A DNA stretch of 64,000 nucleotides, taken from assembly GCA_044374195.1 (NCBI GenBank), contig JBILOY010000001.1, positions 62,001 to 126,000 of the forward strand, read 5' to 3'. Each line of letters starts with the position of its first letter. Within the stretch, counting starts at the first letter, position 1. The position numbers and the translations under genes were made by a program. Positions 27,824-35,625 of the stretch are shown here, one piece after another. The notes beneath the pieces were generated by a model that had not been told where the DNA came from, ran no database searches, and saw only the letters and a list, made by a program, of their open reading frames with translations. Source of the stretch: CAIKZY01 sp044374195 (GTDB lineage Bacteria > Actinomycetota > Actinomycetes > S36-B12).

Positions 27824-28295
27824 GTTGCTTGACCAGCAGTACCGCGAGGCTCGTCAGGCCGAGACCGTCGCCCGATTGCGACGAGGTCTCACCCTGCGTG
27901 CAATGCAGGTCACCGGATCAACCCAGCGCGAAATCGCCACGGCATTGGGCGTGAGCCAGCCCGCAGTGAGCAAGCAACTCGACTCTGCCCTCGACCCCTC
28001 CAGCGTTTCCCCGGAAACCCTCATCGAAGCGGCAGGCCCTGTGCTGCGAGAAATCGCCCACGCTCGCGGATTCGCGAAGCTGGCGGTCTTCGGATCCATC
28101 GCTCGAAAGCAGGGTCGCAAGGACTCCGACGTTGACCTGATCATCGACGCCCCCAAGGGAACGACGATTGGCGACCTCGTAGATCTTCGGGAGACATTCG
28201 CGAGAATCCTGGAGAGATCAGTCGACTTAGTTACCTACAAGTCGCTCACGCCGGGCATCGACGACGACATTCGACGCGAGGCAGTCCTGCTGTGA
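27816..28295 (+). CDS. HTH-MNT fusion: MntA-like antitoxin (minimal nucleotidyltransferase) with an N-terminal helix-turn-helix
   Basis: 159 residues. A helix-turn-helix at about 18-58 (STQREIATALGVSQPAVSKQL) is followed by a minimal nucleotidyltransferase domain with the motif GS-x10-DxD exactly conserved (Gly93-Ser94, Asp105, Asp107). In the HepT/MntA system, MntA AMPylates the HEPN toxin to silence it. The next gene is such a HEPN protein. The fused HTH suggests that the antitoxin also represses its own promoter, and a palindrome overlaps its start codon. An alternative start is the ATG at 27822. Confidence 0.9.
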   Translation: MVMLLDQQYREARQAETVARLRRGLTLRAMQVTGSTQREIATALGVSQPAVSKQLDSALDPSSVSPETLIEAAGPVLREIAHARGFAKLAVFGSIARKQGRKDSDVDLIIDAPKGTTIGDLVDLRETFARILERSVDLVTYKSLTPGIDDDIRREAVLL

Positions 28296-28297
28296 TG

Positions 28298-28313
28298 TCG
28301 CGACGAGTCGCGA
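28298..28313 (+). promoter_or_regulatory. Small hairpin between antitoxin stop and toxin ribosome site
   Basis: TCGCGA (28298-28303) pairs with TCGCGA (28308-28313) around a four-base loop. The second arm ends where the AAGGAG of the hepT gene begins, so the structure could limit toxin translation. Confidence 0.45.
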
Positions 28314-28321
28314 AGGAGTAA

Positions 28322-28663
28322 TTGCACCTTCGCGATTGGATCGCGCGCGCGAACGAATTGGTGGCAAACGGAGAGGTCGCCTACACGAATTCCCACCTCT
28401 TGCCTGAAGCGGGTGACTCGCTGCTGATGAAGATTGGCGAAGCGGCGAATCGACTCGCAAAGCTTGGCGTCATTCCGCCCCTAGGCATCGATTGGGCCAG
28501 TGCCATCGACCAGCGCAACTGGCTCATTCATCAGTACGACCAGATCGATCGCGACGTCACGTGGGCAACGTTGACCCAGGACATTCCGAAGTGGGATGCG
28601 GCTCTGCAGCCGACCTTCAAAGAAGCTGAGGCCCGACTAGCCGAGACTGGCGACGACGCTTAG
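28322..28663 (+). CDS. HepT-like HEPN ribonuclease toxin (DUF86)
   Basis: 113 residues from a TTG start with AAGGAG three bases ahead (rather close). The HEPN active-site motif Rx4HxY is intact at Arg65-His70-Tyr72 (RNWLIHQY). HepT toxins cleave tRNA or mRNA and are inactivated by AMPylation of the Tyr by MntA, which is encoded just upstream. The stop overlaps that of the convergent DksA-like gene. The pair sits as an insertion between lspA and the DksA-like gene, which are normally close neighbours. Confidence 0.88.
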   Translation: MHLRDWIARANELVANGEVAYTNSHLLPEAGDSLLMKIGEAANRLAKLGVIPPLGIDWASAIDQRNWLIHQYDQIDRDVTWATLTQDIPKWDAALQPTFKEAEARLAETGDDA

Positions 28664-29544
28664 TAGCGCTCTTCCGCCTGCTTGCACGCCATGCACAGCG
28701 TTGCCCGCGGGAAAGCCTGCAGGCGCAGCTTGCCGACCGGCTTGTGGCAGTTCTCGCAGGCACCGTAGGTGCCCTTGCTGAGGCGATCAAGGGCGTGATG
28801 GACCTGGTCGAGCATGTCGCGGGCGTTGTTGGCCAGCGACATCTCGTGCTCGCGCTCGAAGGTCTTGCTGCCGGCATCAGCTTGATCGTCGCCTGCGCCA
28901 TCGCCTGAATCGCGGATGAGATCAGCGAGACCTGCTTCGGCGGTGACGATCTCTTCCTCCAGACGCACGACCTCGAGGTTCAGTGCAGCGCGCACGCCCT
29001 TGAGCTCAGCGGGAGTCCAGGGGCTCTCGTCCTCGCGCACGACAGGGCGCGGGGGCGCGAGCGGGGTCATCTTCGCGGCCGGAGTATTCGGCTTCTTCTT
29101 GACGATCGACTTCTTCGCGGCCTTCTTCGCCGGTGCCTTCACCTCAACGGGAGCAGCGGCGAGCGCTTCCTTGGCGGCAGCGGCCTTCTTCGCAGCCGAA
29201 GTAGCAGGCGCAGCAGCCTTCTTCGAAGCAGCAGCAGCGGGTGCGGCCTTAGCCGGAGCCTTCTTGGCGGCAGGAGCAGCAGCCTTTTTCGCAGGGGCAG
29301 CGGCCTTCTTCGCCGCAGCGGGCGCAGCCTTGGCCGGCGCCGCCTTCTTTGCGGGTGCCGCGGCCTTCTTCGCAGGAGCCGCAGCCTTCTTCGCTGCAGC
29401 AGGAGCAGACTTCTTCACGGGCGCCGCCTTGGCAGGCACGGCCTTCTTCACGGGTACTGCCTTCTTGGCCGGTACGGCCTTCTTGGCGGGCACAGCCTTC
29501 TTCGCCACGGCCTTCTTGGCCGGTGCGCTCTTCTTCGCTGGCAT
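28660..29544 (-). CDS. DksA/TraR-type zinc-finger protein with a long Ala-Lys-Pro tail
   Basis: 294 residues from the ATG at 29544, chosen because GAGGGGG precedes it; the open frame upstream does not look coding. Residues 1 to about 165 are low-complexity PAKKA-type repeats resembling histone H1 tails. The C-terminal 100 residues contain a coiled-coil hairpin and a C4 zinc finger (CENCHKP ... CMACK). DksA/TraR proteins bind the RNA polymerase secondary channel; the basic tail suggests nucleic-acid binding. It lies next to ileS and lspA as in other actinobacteria. Repeats make the exact tail length unstable in evolution. Confidence 0.88.
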   Translation of the reverse strand: MPAKKSAPAKKAVAKKAVPAKKAVPAKKAVPVKKAVPAKAAPVKKSAPAAAKKAAAPAKKAAAPAKKAAPAKAAPAAAKKAAAPAKKAAAPAAKKAPAKAAPAAAASKKAAAPATSAAKKAAAAKEALAAAPVEVKAPAKKAAKKSIVKKKPNTPAAKMTPLAPPRPVVREDESPWTPAELKGVRAALNLEVVRLEEEIVTAEAGLADLIRDSGDGAGDDQADAGSKTFEREHEMSLANNARDMLDQVHHALDRLSKGTYGACENCHKPVGKLRLQAFPRATLCMACKQAEERY

Positions 29545-29702
29545 CTCGCCCCCTCTTGCTCGCCTTGGGCTGGCCCTTGGCAATCGCCACAGGATAGAGG
29601 GGAAAGCCCCGAAAATCAGGCTCCCGCGCCGCATAGAGGCACCTGGGGCAGCGGTAGCTCGGTCACGGATATTCTTGGGCCTTCCCCCTCAAAGGAGCAT
29701 TC

Positions 29703-32700
29703 ATGTACCGGGCTGTGCCAGCGCAGGTCGATCTGCCGGCCATGGAGCATGCCGTGCTCGATATGTGGGAGTCCGAGGGCGTATTCGAGGCCTCGGTCGC
29801 TGCCAGCGCCGGCCGCCCCACCTGGGTCTTCTATGAGGGCCCGCCCACGGCCAATGGCACCCCCGGTGCCCACCACGTCGAAGCTCGAGTCTTCAAGGAC
29901 GTCTTCCCGCGCTACCGCACGATGAAGGGCTTCCACGTTCCGCGCCAGGCCGGCTGGGACTGCCACGGCCTGCCGGTCGAGCTCGCGGTCGAGAAGGAGC
30001 TGGGGTTCAGCGGCAAGCAGGACATCGAGAAGTACGGCGTGGCCGAGTTCAATGCGAAGTGCCGCGAGTCGGTCGTGCGTCACGTCGACGAGTTCACCGA
30101 GATGACCCGCCGCATGGGCTACTGGGTCGATACCGACAGTGCCTACTGGACGATGAACGCCGACTACGTGCAGAGCGTGTGGTGGTCGCTGAAGCAGATC
30201 TTCGACAAGGGCCTGCTGGTGCAAGATCACCGCGTTGCGCCCTACTGCCCGCGCTGCGGCACCGGCCTTTCTGATCACGAGCTCGCACAGGGATACGAGA
30301 CTGTTGTCGACCCGTCGGTCTATGTGCGCTTCCCGATCACTGACCCGAAGTGGAATGAGCGCTTCCCCGGTGCGTCTCTTCTTGTCTGGACGACGACTCC
30401 CTGGACCTTGGTCTCCAACACCGCTGTCGCGGTCAAGCCTGATGCCACCTACGCAGCCGTGCGCACCGAGACCGGCGAGATCCTGATCGTTGCCGAGTCA
30501 CTTGCCGGCGCACTGTTCGGCGACGAGGCAGAAATTCTTGACACCTTCCCGGGCGCCGAGCTCGAGCGCGTGACCTATAAGCGCCCCTTCGACTACGTCG
30601 AGATCCCCGACTCTCACTTCGTGATCCTCGCTGACTATGTGACGACGGACGATGGCACCGGCCTCGTGCATCAGGCCCCTGCCTTCGGCGCCGACGACCT
30701 CATCGCCTGCCGTTCCTACGGCCTGCCGGTCGTGAACCCAGTGCTGCCCGACGGTCACTTCGCCCCTGACGTTCCTGTTGTCGGCGGCCAGTTCTTCAAG
30801 AAGGCCGACGAGACTCTCGTCGATGAGCTGAAGAAGAGCGGCGTGCTGTTCAAGCACGTGCCCTACGAGCACTCCTACCCGCACTGCTGGCGTTGCCACA
30901 CTCCGCTGGTCTATTACGCCCAGCCGAGTTGGTACATCCGCACCACCGCGATCAAGGATCAACTGCTCGAGCAGAACACCAACACGAACTGGTTCCCGCA
31001 GACCATTCAGTGGGGCCGCTACGGCGACTGGCTGACCAACAACGTCGACTGGGCACTCTCGCGCAATCGCTACTGGGGCACCCCGCTGCCGATCTGGCGT
31101 TGCGAGGAAGGCCACCTGGTTGCTGTCGGCTCACTCGCCGAGCTCAGCGAGCTCAGTGGCACCGATGTCTCGGCGCTAGATCCGCATCGCCCGTTCGTCG
31201 ACGATGTCACGATCCCGTGCCCGACCTGCCAACAGACCGCAACCCGCGTGCCCGAGGTCATCGACTGCTGGTACGACTCCGGCGCAATGCCCTTCGCCGC
31301 TGTCGGCTACCCGCATCGCAATGCCGACACGTTCAGCGCGCAGTACCCCGCTGACTTCATCTGCGAGGCCATCGACCAGACCCGCGGTTGGTTCTACACG
31401 CTCATGGCGATCGGCACGCTCGTCTTCGAGCAGTCGTCTTACAAGAACGTTGTCTGCCTCGGTCACATCCTCGATGAGGACGGCCGCAAGATGAGCAAGC
31501 ACGTGGGCAACGTGCTCGAGCCCATTGGCTTGATGAATGAGCATGGCGCTGACGCCGTGCGCTGGTTCATGCTCGCCTCCGGCTCACCGTGGCAGGCCCG
31601 CCGTCTTGGCCACGCTGCCATTGGCGATGTCGTGCGCAAGACCCTTCTTACCTACTGGAACACCGTCGCCTTCCAGTCGCTCTACGCACGCACCGCCAAT
31701 TGGTCGCCGAGCAGCAGCGACCCAAAGGTCGCCGACCGCCCCGTCATCGACCGCTGGGTGATCTCCGAAGCACAGAACCTCGCGCACGAAGTCGATCTCG
31801 CCCTCGAGGTATTCGACACCCAGCGTGCAGGCCGACTGATCAGCGCCTTCGTCGACGATCTCTCCAACTGGTACGTGCGCCGCAGCAGAAGGCGATTCTG
31901 GGACGGCGACCCTGCAGCGCTGGCAACACTGCACGAGGCCCTGCGCATCACCACGCTGTGCATGGCGCCGTTCACCCCGTTTATCACCGAGCGCGTGTGG
32001 CAAGACCTCTTCCGTTCCACGGACGAAGCAGCACCGAGCTCCGTTCACCTCGCCAGCTGGCCTGCGTACCAGCCCGAGCTGATCGACACCGCCCTCACCG
32101 AGAACATGGCTCTCGTGCGCCGACTCGTCGAGCTCGGCCGTGCCGCGCGTGCAACAAGCGCAGTCAAGACCCGCCAGCCCCTCGGTCGCGCACTCATCTC
32201 CGCAACCGGTTGGTCCGACCTGCCCGCTGACATGCGCGCTGAGATCGCCGAAGAACTCAACGTCATCGCCCTCGAGAGCCTCGACGACATCGGCGCCGAC
32301 CTGGTCGATGTCACCGCGAAGGCGAACTTCCGCGCCCTTGGCGCAAGATTCGCCAAGCAGACTCCCCTGGTCGCCAATGTGATCGCCGCAGCAGACGCGG
32401 CAGCAATGGTCGCCTCCATCAGAAACACCAATGAATTCACCATCACCGTGCCCGAGATCGGCGAGGTCACCATCGGCGCTGACGATGTCGTGATCACCGA
32501 GACCCCGCGCGAAGGCTGGGCTGTTGCCTCCGAGGGCGGCGAGAGCATTGCCCTCGACCTCACCATCACCGAAGAGCTCAAGCGCGCCGGCCTGGCCCGC
32601 GAGATCGTGCGGGCTATCCAAGAAGCCCGTAAGTCTTCCGGCCTGGAGATCACCGACCGCATTCAGCTCTTTTGGTCGAGCAACGACTCAGATGCCCAGG

Positions 32701-32942
32701 CCACCATGGCCGAGCACGGCCAGCTCATTGCCGACGAAGTTCTCGCCACGAGTGTGACCGAGGCCGCAGCACCCGACAACGCATTCGCAGCGGATGCCGG
32801 CGAGGTCGAGATCGCCCTGGCGATCCTCAAGGATGTGTCAGCCTCGCTCGATCAAATCCTGAATGCGGAGAAGATGCCGGTACCCGAGCCAGCAGACTTG
32901 AAAAGCGAGATAGATGCCGCACGAGGCCAGAAATTCAACTAA
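29703..32942 (+). CDS. ileS: Isoleucyl-tRNA synthetase, eukaryote-like type, with a replaced C-terminus
   Basis: 1079 residues. The class Ia active-site motif has the form GPPTANGTPGAHH (about 47-59) rather than the classical HIGH, and KMSKH is at about 596. Zinc-binding pairs CPRCG and CWRCH are present. This type is typical of actinobacteria and is often naturally mupirocin-tolerant. AAAGGAG lies six bases before the ATG. No T-box is present in the short leader. After residue about 1043 (ALAILK) the protein continues for some 36 residues that look foreign; a displaced copy of what appears to be the original end (ALAMLKA-stop) is found at 34155-34191. See findings. Confidence 0.96.
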   Translation: MYRAVPAQVDLPAMEHAVLDMWESEGVFEASVAASAGRPTWVFYEGPPTANGTPGAHHVEARVFKDVFPRYRTMKGFHVPRQAGWDCHGLPVELAVEKELGFSGKQDIEKYGVAEFNAKCRESVVRHVDEFTEMTRRMGYWVDTDSAYWTMNADYVQSVWWSLKQIFDKGLLVQDHRVAPYCPRCGTGLSDHELAQGYETVVDPSVYVRFPITDPKWNERFPGASLLVWTTTPWTLVSNTAVAVKPDATYAAVRTETGEILIVAESLAGALFGDEAEILDTFPGAELERVTYKRPFDYVEIPDSHFVILADYVTTDDGTGLVHQAPAFGADDLIACRSYGLPVVNPVLPDGHFAPDVPVVGGQFFKKADETLVDELKKSGVLFKHVPYEHSYPHCWRCHTPLVYYAQPSWYIRTTAIKDQLLEQNTNTNWFPQTIQWGRYGDWLTNNVDWALSRNRYWGTPLPIWRCEEGHLVAVGSLAELSELSGTDVSALDPHRPFVDDVTIPCPTCQQTATRVPEVIDCWYDSGAMPFAAVGYPHRNADTFSAQYPADFICEAIDQTRGWFYTLMAIGTLVFEQSSYKNVVCLGHILDEDGRKMSKHVGNVLEPIGLMNEHGADAVRWFMLASGSPWQARRLGHAAIGDVVRKTLLTYWNTVAFQSLYARTANWSPSSSDPKVADRPVIDRWVISEAQNLAHEVDLALEVFDTQRAGRLISAFVDDLSNWYVRRSRRRFWDGDPAALATLHEALRITTLCMAPFTPFITERVWQDLFRSTDEAAPSSVHLASWPAYQPELIDTALTENMALVRRLVELGRAARATSAVKTRQPLGRALISATGWSDLPADMRAEIAEELNVIALESLDDIGADLVDVTAKANFRALGARFAKQTPLVANVIAAADAAAMVASIRNTNEFTITVPEIGEVTIGADDVVITETPREGWAVASEGGESIALDLTITEELKRAGLAREIVRAIQEARKSSGLEITDRIQLFWSSNDSDAQATMAEHGQLIADEVLATSVTEAAAPDNAFAADAGEVEIALAILKDVSASLDQILNAEKMPVPEPADLKSEIDAARGQKFN

Positions 32943-32947
32943 GCCGC

Positions 32948-33586
32948 CTACTTTCTTTCTGCAAGCCTCCTGGTCCATTCGTCGAAGTAGGCACGCATGG
33001 CGTCAATCTCTTCCGGCCCAATGTCCAGTTGAGAGTCCGAGTATCTGGCCAGTTGCCCCATGGCCAGCACAAGCTGCCCCTCCTCGAGTCCGGGGTCGAT
33101 GCTTCGCGCAAGTTCTAATAGTTCTGATTCCGATCGGCCTCTAGTAACGCGGTAAACATCGACGAAGTCTCGGGGCAACGCCCGACCGAATAGGGCAAGC
33201 AATTTTCGGGCTGCCAACTCATCGGGTGCATACGTCGGCCCAAGGATCGACATCATCGACGGCAAGCCCGGGGGCGAATCAAGAGCAAGATCGACCAGGA
33301 TCTGCTCCGAGCCCTCTACTTGAAGTCGGACGAAGGTTTCCGAAACACGCATGACCTCAACACCCCAACCGCGTGAACGCGCGGCCGCCTGGAATGCGTC
33401 GCTCGCCCGCTGAACGTCGTCAGGATTCGACGTGAACGCATCCATGTCCTCAGTTGGTCTGACGCTCATCCCCTGCGCAAGCAAGGCCAGTCCGCCGGCG
33501 AGCAGAAACGACGAAGCTTCAGGCAGTGCGAAAAACACATTCGCAACCTCAACCTGGAACGCAGTGATCGGTGCCGACTCGCTCAT
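32948..33586 (-). CDS. AbiEii/AbiGii-like nucleotidyltransferase toxin
   Basis: 212 residues from the ATG at 33586; the longer open frame runs into the upstream gene and has no better start. Motifs expected of this nucleotidyltransferase family are visible: GG at 31-32 (LLAGGLALLAQG) and the DxD-type acidic pair Asp47/Asp49 in RPTEDMDAF. Such proteins are toxins of type IV (AbiE-like) TA systems or transfer nucleotides to tRNA. It starts eight bases after the XRE gene, so the two form an operon. Convergent with ileS, five bases from its stop. Confidence 0.82.
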   Translation of the reverse strand: MSESAPITAFQVEVANVFFALPEASSFLLAGGLALLAQGMSVRPTEDMDAFTSNPDDVQRASDAFQAAARSRGWGVEVMRVSETFVRLQVEGSEQILVDLALDSPPGLPSMMSILGPTYAPDELAARKLLALFGRALPRDFVDVYRVTRGRSESELLELARSIDPGLEEGQLVLAMGQLARYSDSQLDIGPEEIDAMRAYFDEWTRRLAERK

Positions 33587-33594
33587 GTCGTGCG

Positions 33595-34098
33595 CTATCC
33601 AAGAACCTGGTCGATGAGTAGCTGCCAGACCGTACGAATCTCGGCCGGCAAGAAAAGTTCTCCCCACAGATCAATGAGCAGAGATCCGTCGACGAAGGCA
33701 GCGATATCGAGGGGCTCGCCCTCCGCAAGCAGAAGTTGGTAAGCGAGCATCCGTTGTGCGCGGTCTGCAAGATCCCAGGTCTCCTGTGGACCAGACCAAC
33801 TCACGTGCTTAGGGAGGACCACCCGAGCCAGGGAAACCGTTGGCGAAAGCTGTGGAAGTTGGTTTGGCACGAAGAAGGGTTTGCCCCGACGATCGACATG
33901 CTTCTCGAAATCTAGAACCGGAACGGCGACTAGGCGCTGGCCGTTTGCAGCCAGGAGCCTCTCAAGGGTCTCGAGCGTGGGGCTCCTGCGCCCGTGCTCG
34001 AAGGCCGAGACATTGGGCCGTGACGTGCCTGCCAACCGCGCGACCTCTGCTTGTGACAAGCCAGAAGCCCGCCGGGCATCGGCGATGAGTGCGGACAC
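33595..34098 (-). CDS. XRE-family HTH regulator paired with the nucleotidyltransferase
   Basis: 167 residues from a GTG start with AGGAGG five bases ahead. The HTH is at about 6-58 (LSQAEVARLAGTSRPNVSAFEHG). The remaining about 100 residues are of unknown fold and could contact the toxin. First gene of a two-gene TA-like operon; an inverted repeat lies in its promoter. Similar in layout to the XRE/nucleotidyltransferase pair at 52-53 kb. Confidence 0.85.
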   Translation of the reverse strand: MSALIADARRASGLSQAEVARLAGTSRPNVSAFEHGRRSPTLETLERLLAANGQRLVAVPVLDFEKHVDRRGKPFFVPNQLPQLSPTVSLARVVLPKHVSWSGPQETWDLADRAQRMLAYQLLLAEGEPLDIAAFVDGSLLIDLWGELFLPAEIRTVWQLLIDQVLG

Positions 34099-34111
34099 GA
34101 CAACCTCCTAT

Positions 34112-34127
34112 GTATCGCTTTCGATAC
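34112..34127 (-). promoter_or_regulatory. Operator-like inverted repeat in the XRE promoter
   Basis: GTATCG (34112-34117) and CGATAC (34122-34127) form a perfect 6-bp inverted repeat around CTTT. On the minus strand a TTGACA (-35-like) lies at 34141-34136, and the AGGAGG is at 34109-34104, so the repeat covers the likely -10 region. Confidence 0.6.
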
Positions 34128-34154
34128 TAGCAGGATGTCAACGCAATACCCAAA

Positions 34155-34191
34155 GGCGAATTCGAGTTGGCCCTGGCGATGCTCAAGGCCT
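34155..34191 (+). pseudogene. Displaced 3' end of ileS
   Basis: Reads G-E-F-E-L-A-L-A-M-L-K-A-stop in frame and aligns without gaps with ileS at 32799-32832 (about 27 of 32 bases identical). It is directly followed by the hairpin that also borders yggT. It looks like the natural end of an ileS gene, cut off from the body by the inserted XRE/nucleotidyltransferase pair. Confidence 0.7.
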
Positions 34192-34392
34192 GACCAATCA
34201 GGTCAGGCGACACCGATCAGAAGCGTCCGGTTCAGCCTCTTCCGAGGTTCTGCACAACCCCGATGAGGATGTTCAGCGCCACCAGCACGATCAAGAACGC
34301 CAGGTCGAACGAGAAGTTGCCGAGGCGAATCGGCTTGATGAACCGGCGAATGGCCCGCAGCGGCGGGTCAGTGATCGTGAAGACGGACTCCG
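34189..34392 (-). repeat. Duplicate of the hairpin plus 3' end of yggT (copy A)
   Basis: Gapless match, about nine bases in ten identical, to 35281-35484 (constant offset 1092). It includes the hairpin CCTGACC/GGTCAGG at 34189-34207 and the coding sequence for the last about 50 residues of YggT. The resulting open frame (to 34495) runs into antisense ileS sequence and is not a functional yggT. Confidence 0.85.
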
Positions 34393-34394
34393 CT

Positions 34395-34495
34395 ATCACC
34401 GAAACCCCACGCGAAGGCTGGGCTGTTGCCCCCGAGGGCGGCGAGAGCACTGCCCTCGGCCTCACGATCACCGAGGAGCTCAAGCGTTCAGGCAT
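34395..34495 (+). pseudogene. Internal ileS fragment
   Basis: Gapless match to ileS 32493-32593 (constant offset 1902), encoding the ITETPREGWAV segment in the sense direction. It is joined directly to the yggT fragment. With the piece at 34155-34191 it shows that a second ileS/yggT junction was present here and was rearranged. Confidence 0.85.
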
Positions 34496-34627
34496 GACTG
34501 TTCGTCACCACTAGCCTCAATCTGCTGCTAGCCTCCGAGCGCCTGAGCGACAGGCAAGATTTTCGACTACGTCATTTGACGGCTTGTGTCTCACCCGTCA
34601 CCTGACTTTGATGCCGGGGGGCGCACC

Positions 34628-35257
34628 ATGGTCAGACGTATCAGCGGCATAGGGGCATGTCTCCTCTTGGCCGTTGTCTATTTTGTCGGTAATCCTGCTG
34701 TTGCCCACGCACAGGTGGTGGCTAATTGCACGACCGCAATGTCTGGGCAGACCTTCACGATTAGTCCGGGCGCTTCCATCACACTCGAGTACACGAGTTG
34801 CTCAAATGCTGCCGGTATCTATCTCGATAACAGTCTCAGTTTTGGCGGGCCTTGGTTGACCACACAGACTTTTGGGTCCGGAAGTTCGGCTACCACGATT
34901 TCGGGAACGGGCGGATGGTGGACTCAACTAACTGCGGGTGCTGCGGATGAAGGCGTAACCCAAGTTTTGTACCTGATGCACAACTACACCACCGTGGCTT
35001 CTTACACCGTGAACATCACTAGCGCACAAAGTTCCGATAGCGCCTCAACGCCCCCAGATCCGATCATGCAGCAGTTCGGTCAAGTGCTCGGTCGCAGCTG
35101 CGAACAAAGCGCGCCGACCGAACTCAACTGGAGCGATGTCGCGGCCGGGGGCTGGGGACAGTCTTGGGCGCAGTGGATGAACAACGGTTCCGGAGGTGCC
35201 GTGTGCACCCGGACATTGATCTACGAAGTGGATCTCGGCGCTTGGACAGTTGGCTAA
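34628..35257 (+). CDS. Secreted protein with the recurrent two-Cys Trp-rich C-terminal domain
   Basis: 210 residues from the ATG at 34628. A signal peptide covers about 1-29 (hydrophobic core ACLLLAVVYFVG, cleavage after AHA). The N-terminal domain is rich in Ser, Thr and Gly with a few Cys and no family that I recognise. Residues about 150-210 form the shared C-terminal domain: Cys, a GWG-SWAQW core, GSGGAVC and a final R-x-L/I-Y segment. It lies in the rearranged ileS-yggT interval, and its base composition is more AT-rich than its neighbours, suggesting transfer. Start uncertain between this ATG and the one at 34586. Confidence 0.75.
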   Translation: MVRRISGIGACLLLAVVYFVGNPAVAHAQVVANCTTAMSGQTFTISPGASITLEYTSCSNAAGIYLDNSLSFGGPWLTTQTFGSGSSATTISGTGGWWTQLTAGAADEGVTQVLYLMHNYTTVASYTVNITSAQSSDSASTPPDPIMQQFGQVLGRSCEQSAPTELNWSDVAAGGWGQSWAQWMNNGSGGAVCTRTLIYEVDLGAWTVG

Positions 35258-35280
35258 ATTCTGCGCGATTGACTCTCGGA

Positions 35281-35299
35281 CCTGACCGATCAGGTCAGG
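35281..35299. terminator. Hairpin between the secreted-protein gene and yggT
   Basis: CCTGACC (35281-35287) and GGTCAGG (35293-35299) form a 7-bp stem with a five-base loop. The same element is duplicated at 34189-34207, where it follows the displaced ileS end, so it was probably the shared terminator of convergent ileS and yggT. Confidence 0.6.
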
Positions 35300-35484
35300 C
35301 GACACCGATCACAAGTGCTTGGGTCAGCCTCTTCCGAGGCCCTGCACAACCCCGATGAGGATGTTGAGTGCGACCAGCACGATCAAGAACGCCAGGTCGA
35401 ATGAGAAGTTGCCGATGCGAATCGGCTTGATGAACCGGCGCAGCGCCCGCAGCGGCGGGTCAGTGATCGTGAAGATGAACTCCG
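35281..35484 (-). repeat. Original hairpin plus 3' end of yggT (copy B)
   Basis: Partner of the repeat at 34189-34392. This copy is part of the intact yggT gene. Confidence 0.85.
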
Positions 35485-35617
35485 AGATCACCAAGATGAA
35501 ACCGGACGGCCGCCACGAACGCGAGAACGCCTGAACCAGATCGAGGATCAGGCGAGCGATGAACGTGAGCCAGTACAGCCACAAAACCGTGGCCAGGATT
35601 TGCCATACGGCAGACAT
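35324..35617 (-). CDS. YggT family membrane protein
   Basis: 97 residues with two membrane helices and the family motifs RPSGFILVISEF and TDPPLRALRRFIKPI. It is a conserved member of the division cluster, directly downstream of sepF (eight-base gap). Its exact role in division or membrane organisation is not known. divIVA is expected just downstream but is absent. Confidence 0.93.
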   Translation of the reverse strand: MSAVWQILATVLWLYWLTFIARLILDLVQAFSRSWRPSGFILVISEFIFTITDPPLRALRRFIKPIRIGNFSFDLAFLIVLVALNILIGVVQGLGRG

Positions 35618-35625
35618 GACAAGCC

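Noticed and set aside
29100..29530. Periodic 15-30 base repeats
   Set aside because: They encode the PAKKA-type tail of the DksA-like protein and are coding low complexity.
29545..29702. T-box riboswitch before ileS
   Set aside because: The leader is short and lacks the T-box core sequence and stem I; none can be supported.
34232..34495. Open frame ending like YggT
   Set aside because: It is a splice of antisense ileS sequence and a duplicated yggT 3' end; no start region of YggT and no ribosome site.
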